Assembly (NCBI RefSeq): GCF_013466605.1 | Contig: NZ_CP059162.1 | Location: forward strand, 3,410,001 to 3,474,000 | DNA length: 64,000 bases | Direction: 5' to 3' | Origin: Pseudomonas chlororaphis subsp. aurantiaca | Lineage (GTDB): Bacteria; Pseudomonadota; Gammaproteobacteria; Pseudomonadales; Pseudomonadaceae | Shown: in pieces, positions 60,254 to 64,000 of the stretch | Layout: each line of letters opens with the position of its first letter | Numbering within the stretch: position 1 is the first letter of the stretch | Notes under the pieces: generated by a model | What the model saw: only the letters and a program-made list of their open reading frames with translations | Database searches by the model: none | What the model was told of the DNA's origin: nothing | Made by a program: the position numbers and the translations under genes

Positions 60254-61020
60254 TGGCCAAGCGATCCGCATTGAACCTGCCTTGGCTGCTGGGCGTGGGC
60301 GGGCTGCTGTGCCTGCTGCTGTTGTGGTGGCTGGGCGTGCGCCTGTTCGGCAGTGCCGACGGGCTGGCGGCGCGCTTTTCGCCGGCGGCGACCCTGGCCA
60401 GCCTGCTGGAACTGCTGGGCCGCGCCGAACTGTACGAGCATGTGCTGGTCAGCCTCAAGCGCATCCTGGTCGGCCTGGCCCTGGCCTTGCTGGTCGGCGT
60501 GCCCCTGGGCCTGCTGATTGGCAGCTACCGTCACCTGGAGGCGGCCACCACCCCGGCGTTCCAGTTCCTGCGGATGATCTCGCCGCTGTCGTGGATGCCG
60601 GTGGTGGTGATGCTGATGGGGGTAGGGGACCAGCCGATCTACTTCCTGCTGGCCTTCGCCGCGGTCTGGCCGATCCTGCTCAACACTGCGGCCGGGGTGC
60701 GCCAGCTCGACCCGCGCTGGCTGCAACTGAGCCGCAGCCTCAGCGCCACTCGTTGGGAAACCCTGCGCAAGGTGATCCTGCCCGGGGTGCTGGGCCATGT
60801 GCTGACCGGCGTGCGCCTGGCCATCGGCATTTTGTGGATCGTCCTGGTGCCCTGCGAAATGCTCGGCGTCAGCGCCGGCCTGGGCTATTTCATCCTCGAT
60901 ACCCGCGACCGCCTGGCCTATTCGGAACTGATGGCCATGGTCCTGCTGATCGGCGCCCTGGGCTTTGCCCTGGACAGCCTGGCCCGTGGTCTGCACCGAC
61001 GCTGGACGCACTTGCCGTAA
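60253..61020 (+). CDS. ABC transporter permease (SsuC/TauC type)
   Basis: A 255-residue permease with six membrane segments. The cytoplasmic EAA-type loop is 'LQLSRSLSATRWETLRKVILPGVLGHVLTGVRLA'. 'ISPLSWMPVVVMLMGVGDQPIYFLLAFAAVWPILLNTAAGV' is typical of the nitrate/sulfonate/taurine class. The ATG overlaps the binding-protein stop. It completes the importer with the ATPase at 58096. Confidence 0.92.
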   Translation: MAKRSALNLPWLLGVGGLLCLLLLWWLGVRLFGSADGLAARFSPAATLASLLELLGRAELYEHVLVSLKRILVGLALALLVGVPLGLLIGSYRHLEAATTPAFQFLRMISPLSWMPVVVMLMGVGDQPIYFLLAFAAVWPILLNTAAGVRQLDPRWLQLSRSLSATRWETLRKVILPGVLGHVLTGVRLAIGILWIVLVPCEMLGVSAGLGYFILDTRDRLAYSELMAMVLLIGALGFALDSLARGLHRRWTHLP

Positions 61021-61150
61021 CGCCGCGACGGGCGCATTGTCAGTGAGCAGTCTGAAGTCATGCTGGCGCTCGATCCGGCGTTGACGCACCGGCGTTTATA
61101 AAGAGGCGCCGGTGGCCGGCGTGGGCGTCCAGCCTATCTGGAGGTGCGCC

Positions 61151-62041
61151 ATGAGCCAGTACCAACGCTTGTTGCTGGTCATCGACCCGGCAATGCGCCA
61201 ATCCCCCGCGATCCCGCGTGCAGCCGCCCTGGCCAAGGCCAGCGGCGCGACCCTGCATATCGCGGCCTTGCTGAAACCGGCGTCGATTCTTTCCCTGTTC
61301 GAGCACAACGTGCGCAATGAGGCGCGCGAACGTTATCGCCTGGAACATCAGAACTGGTTGCAGGAGGAAGTGCATCGGCTGCGTGGCCATGGCGTCACGG
61401 TCAACGGCGAGGTGACCTGGGCCGACGACCTGCTGGAGGAAATCCTGCAGCACGTCGCGGAAATCCAGCCCGACCTGCTGATCAAGGACGTGCAGCACGA
61501 ACCGGCGCTCAAACGCGCCTTTCTCACGCCGATGGACTGGCACCTGCTGCGCCGGTGCCCGGTACCGCTGTACCTGATGGGTCGCCACGGCCATACCTTG
61601 CCGCAGATGGTGGTGGCGGCGGTCGACCCGTCGCGGCCGGAGTACCAGCACAACGGACTCAACGACCGGATCATCCATGAAGCCAACAGCCTGGCCCTGC
61701 AATGCAATGCCGAGCTGCACCTGTTGCACGCCTATGACGTGTCGTCGGTCTACCTGGGCGATGCCGGGGGCGGTGGCCTGGTGCTGGCGGACCTGACCCG
61801 GGAACTGCGGGTCACCCTGGAAAAAGCCTTCCTCGAACTCGCCGAGCGCTACGGCGTGCCCGAGGAGCGGCGGCATTTCATCCTCGGACAGCCGGTTACG
61901 GTCCTGGCCAATTTCGTCACCGAGAACCAGGCCGACGTGCTGGTCATGGGCCGCGTGCATCGCGAGGGCCTGGAGAAACTGGTGGGCAGCACCACCGAGC
62001 ACGCGCTGTATCAGGTGCCCTGCAGCCTGCTGGCGCTGTAG
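61151..62041 (+). CDS. Tandem-domain universal stress protein (UspE-like)
   Basis: A 296-residue protein with two Usp folds. The first is residues 1-140 ('RLLLVIDPAMRQSPAIPRAAALAKASGATLHIAALL'), the second 155-296 ('MVVAAVDPSRPEYQHNGLNDRIIHEANSLALQCNAELHLLHAYDV'). The second ends with a partial ATP-type loop 'VMGRVHREGLEKLVGSTTEHAL'. GGAGG precedes the ATG. Such UspE-like proteins are produced under stress or oxygen limitation. The phosphoribosyltransferase gene follows after 23 bases on the same strand. Confidence 0.9.
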   Translation: MSQYQRLLLVIDPAMRQSPAIPRAAALAKASGATLHIAALLKPASILSLFEHNVRNEARERYRLEHQNWLQEEVHRLRGHGVTVNGEVTWADDLLEEILQHVAEIQPDLLIKDVQHEPALKRAFLTPMDWHLLRRCPVPLYLMGRHGHTLPQMVVAAVDPSRPEYQHNGLNDRIIHEANSLALQCNAELHLLHAYDVSSVYLGDAGGGGLVLADLTRELRVTLEKAFLELAERYGVPEERRHFILGQPVTVLANFVTENQADVLVMGRVHREGLEKLVGSTTEHALYQVPCSLLAL

Positions 62042-62064
62042 CCGGGCGCCTTGGGAGGTGAGAC

Positions 62065-62751
62065 ATGAGCGAATATCCGTCATTGCAGATGACCCTGCGC
62101 AACCGCCAGGCCGCCGGGCAAGGGCTGGTTGCGCCGTTGCAGAAATACAGTCGCCGGCCCGAGGTGATCGTGCTGGCGTTGCCCCGGGGCGGGGTGCCGG
62201 TGGCCTGGGAAATCGCCCGGGCCCTGGAGGTGCGGCTGGACCTGATGCTGGTGCGCAAGCTCGGCGTGCCCGGCCATGAAGAACTGGCGATGGGCGCCAT
62301 CGCCAGCGGCGGCATTCGTATCCTCAATCAGGACGTCCTGAGCGGCCATCACCTCGGTGATGCCGCGCTGCAAGCGGTGACCGTACGGGAAACCCAGGAG
62401 TTGCAGCGCCGCGAGCGGGTCTACCGCGGCGACCGGGCCGTGCCCGACCTGCGTGGCCAGGTGGTGATCCTGGTGGACGACGGGCTGGCCACTGGTGCCT
62501 CGATGCACGCCGCGGTACAGGCCACGCGCCTGCAGCACCCGGCGCGGATAGTGGTGGCCGTGCCCCTGGCGCCGCAGGAAACCGTGGACACCCTGAGTTT
62601 CGAGGTCGACGAGCTGATCTGCCCGATCACACCGCTGTGGTTCGTGTCGATCGGCAACGGCTATGCGGACTTTGCCCAGACCTCGGACGAGGAGGTGATC
62701 GAACTGCTGCAGCGCGCCTGGCAGCGGCCGTGCGAAAGCGCTGCGGCATGA
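62065..62751 (+). CDS. Phosphoribosyltransferase-domain protein
   Basis: A 228-residue type I phosphoribosyltransferase. The PRPP-binding motif is 'VVILVDDGLATGASMHAAVQA', and 'VIVLALPRGGVPVAWEIARAL' and 'MLVRKLGVPGHEELAMGAIASGG' are the other family blocks. The family is often found with stress proteins and acetyl-CoA or polysaccharide genes; its substrate is not established. It is probably co-transcribed with the universal stress protein. Confidence 0.88.
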   Translation: MSEYPSLQMTLRNRQAAGQGLVAPLQKYSRRPEVIVLALPRGGVPVAWEIARALEVRLDLMLVRKLGVPGHEELAMGAIASGGIRILNQDVLSGHHLGDAALQAVTVRETQELQRRERVYRGDRAVPDLRGQVVILVDDGLATGASMHAAVQATRLQHPARIVVAVPLAPQETVDTLSFEVDELICPITPLWFVSIGNGYADFAQTSDEEVIELLQRAWQRPCESAAA

Positions 62752-62908
62752 GCGTCTCGGCGGCCTGAAACCGGGTGCGCCGGAACCAAAACCCTGGTTG
62801 CCCCTCCAAGCTGTGCCCGGCGCTGCGCGCAGGCCGGGCGAGGGATCCATGGGCGAAGGATTTTTGCCATTGAGGTGACGACCGCAACGGTCCGACACAG
62901 GGCAAAAC

Positions 62909-63808
62909 ATGAAACGAGGCTTCAAGGTTCTCTGCGCAGTGCTACTCGCCGCCGGCCTGGCCGGTTGCATCGCTGCCCCCATCGAAATGACCGCGCAGAC
63001 CGAACAACGCCTGCGCGCCCAGGCGCCAATCCGCTTTCTGCTGACCTTCGACGACGGCCCCAGCGCTTCCAGCTTCTACAACCCGACCGAACGGGTGCTC
63101 GACGACCTGCTCGACAACCCGCTGCAGCCGGCGATCAAGGCGGTGTTCTTCGTCCAGACCCGCGCCTCGCGGGCCGGCGGCAGCGACATAGGGCGGCGGA
63201 TAATGGCCCGCGAGCACGCCGAGGGCCATGTGCTGGGCTTTCATACCGCCACGCCGAGGCACACCAACCATCGCTCGCTCGACCCACAGGAGCTGGAGAC
63301 GTCCCTGAACGACGGCAGCGCCGATATCGCGCTGATCACCGGCGTGCCGCCGAGCCTGGTGCGCCCGCCATTCTGGAACTACGACAAGCGCACCTTCGCC
63401 GCCTACCAACGGCATGGCCTGCATGTGCTGCTGACCGACCTCAGCGCCAACGACGGCAAGGTCTGGGGTTTCAACGCCAGCCCACGGCGCAGGGCCAACA
63501 TGCTGCGCCAGCTGTCGGAGGTGCGCGAACGCATTGCCCTGGGCCAGCTGCCGACGGTGGATGGAGCGATCCCGGTGGTGGTGACCTTCCACGACCTCAA
63601 TCGCTACACCGCCCGGCATACCCGGGAATACCTGCAGATCCTGCTCGACAGCGCCCAGGCCACCGGCCTTCGGACCGCGCCCAAGCCGTTCTACGACGAT
63701 ACCGCGGCGCTGCAACGGGCGGTCATGGCCCGTACCGTCAGCAACAGCGAGCAACCGGTGCGGTTGCCGGGGCTGTGGAACTGGCTGTGGGACAGGAATT
63801 CCCATTGA
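62909..63808 (+). CDS. Polysaccharide deacetylase lipoprotein (NodB fold)
   Basis: A 299-residue lipoprotein: the lipobox LAGC puts the lipidated Cys at residue 20. The NodB domain begins 'IRFLLTFDDGPSAS', giving the catalytic and metal Asp pair, and 'GFHTATPRHTNHRSLDPQELE' supplies the metal His residues. 'PSLVRPPFWNYDKRTF' corresponds to motif 3 (RxPF/Y). The enzyme probably removes N-acetyl groups from a surface polysaccharide or peptidoglycan at the envelope. It stands 157 bases from the gene before it and seems to be expressed alone. Confidence 0.88.
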   Translation: MKRGFKVLCAVLLAAGLAGCIAAPIEMTAQTEQRLRAQAPIRFLLTFDDGPSASSFYNPTERVLDDLLDNPLQPAIKAVFFVQTRASRAGGSDIGRRIMAREHAEGHVLGFHTATPRHTNHRSLDPQELETSLNDGSADIALITGVPPSLVRPPFWNYDKRTFAAYQRHGLHVLLTDLSANDGKVWGFNASPRRRANMLRQLSEVRERIALGQLPTVDGAIPVVVTFHDLNRYTARHTREYLQILLDSAQATGLRTAPKPFYDDTAALQRAVMARTVSNSEQPVRLPGLWNWLWDRNSH

Positions 63809-64000
63809 GCAGGCGTGACCGTTCGCATGGGACAAGACATGACCGTCGGTCCGCCAATGCCTTGCCAGGATCGAATAAATCTCTGGTTTTACAGTCACAT
63901 GGGTGGTTGCAGGCGCCGGCGCCGCCGGTTCGCACAGGGCCTGCTGCGTTGCCGGGCAGCTTTGCCAACCCATCGTTCTGACCCAGGTTCTAGGACACTT
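63809..64000. other. Right-edge sequence without a supported gene
   Basis: A 192-base stretch after the deacetylase gene. It has a short GGCGCCGGCGCC self-complementary run but no convincing terminator, promoter or coding frame before the window ends. Confidence 0.5.

Overview
The window is about 64 kb of GC-rich, gene-dense bacterial chromosome. It is almost certainly from a Pseudomonas of the fluorescens group, near P. chlororaphis or P. protegens. The main evidence is the block aprA-aprI-aprDEF, two subtilase autotransporters and two type I-secreted lipases of the PueB/PueA type. Codon bias, REP-type inverted repeats and many AraC/LuxR regulators agree. This assignment is from recognised gene content only; no database search was run. 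I saw no rRNA, tRNA, CRISPR array, prophage or intact insertion sequence.

Layout. (1) 1-2.1 kb: the 3' part of an SF1 (UvrD/Rep-like) helicase, convergent with a small DUF1652 gene. (2) 2.4-21.1 kb: an amine or amino-compound catabolic island. It holds an AraC regulator with an NTF2-like domain, a DAO-type FAD oxidoreductase, a cupin, a PotF/SpuD-like binding protein, a decayed MFS gene, an SDR, two class III aminotransferases, a MoaF-family protein, a LuxR regulator, a phenylacetaldehyde-dehydrogenase-like ALDH, an APC permease with an overlapping DUF3156 gene, a FeaR-like regulator, a second LuxR regulator, a second APC permease and a P1 (DmpA-type) aminopeptidase. FeaR, MoaF and the ALDH together suggest aromatic monoamines, but no copper amine oxidase is present. 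(3) 21.4-38.1 kb: the exoprotease/lipase secretion operon aprA-aprI-aprD-aprE-aprF-pspA-pspB-pueB-pueA. It starts with a consensus RsmA/E site over the aprA ribosome binding site and ends at a strong terminator. AprDEF is expected to export AprA, PueA and PueB; PspA and PspB carry their own beta-barrels.

(4) 38.3-45.5 kb: a small exported protein, a YgdI/YgdR-type lipoprotein, and a two-gene DNA-repair-like operon. The operon encodes a FAN1-type VRR-NUC nuclease and, with stop and start overlapping, an Fe-S XPD/DinG-like helicase with an N-terminal RecB/Cas4-like nuclease motif set. A class C beta-lactamase-fold hydrolase and a divergent TetR regulator follow. (5) 45.5-53.6 kb: a phosphorelay locus resembling Roc/Sad systems, with a NarL/RcsB-type response regulator, two paralogous hybrid kinases (only one with an HPt domain) and an EAL-domain response regulator. 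(6) 53.7-61 kb: an aldo/keto reductase, an SsuF-like molbindin beside the stump of a sulfonate-type binding-protein gene, and an operon with a divergent AraC regulator (AhpD-like protein, acyl-CoA-dehydrogenase-like flavoprotein, SsuABC-type transporter) that looks like sulfur or organic-compound scavenging. (7) 61.1-64 kb: a tandem-domain universal stress protein, a phosphoribosyltransferase and a polysaccharide-deacetylase lipoprotein.

The best candidates for under-described biology are the FAN1 plus nuclease-helicase pair, the two-kinase c-di-GMP phosphorelay, the amine-oxidase-free FeaR/MoaF region, and the diverged duplicates pspA/pspB and pueB/pueA (PueB lacks the segment that forms lid 1 in its relatives).
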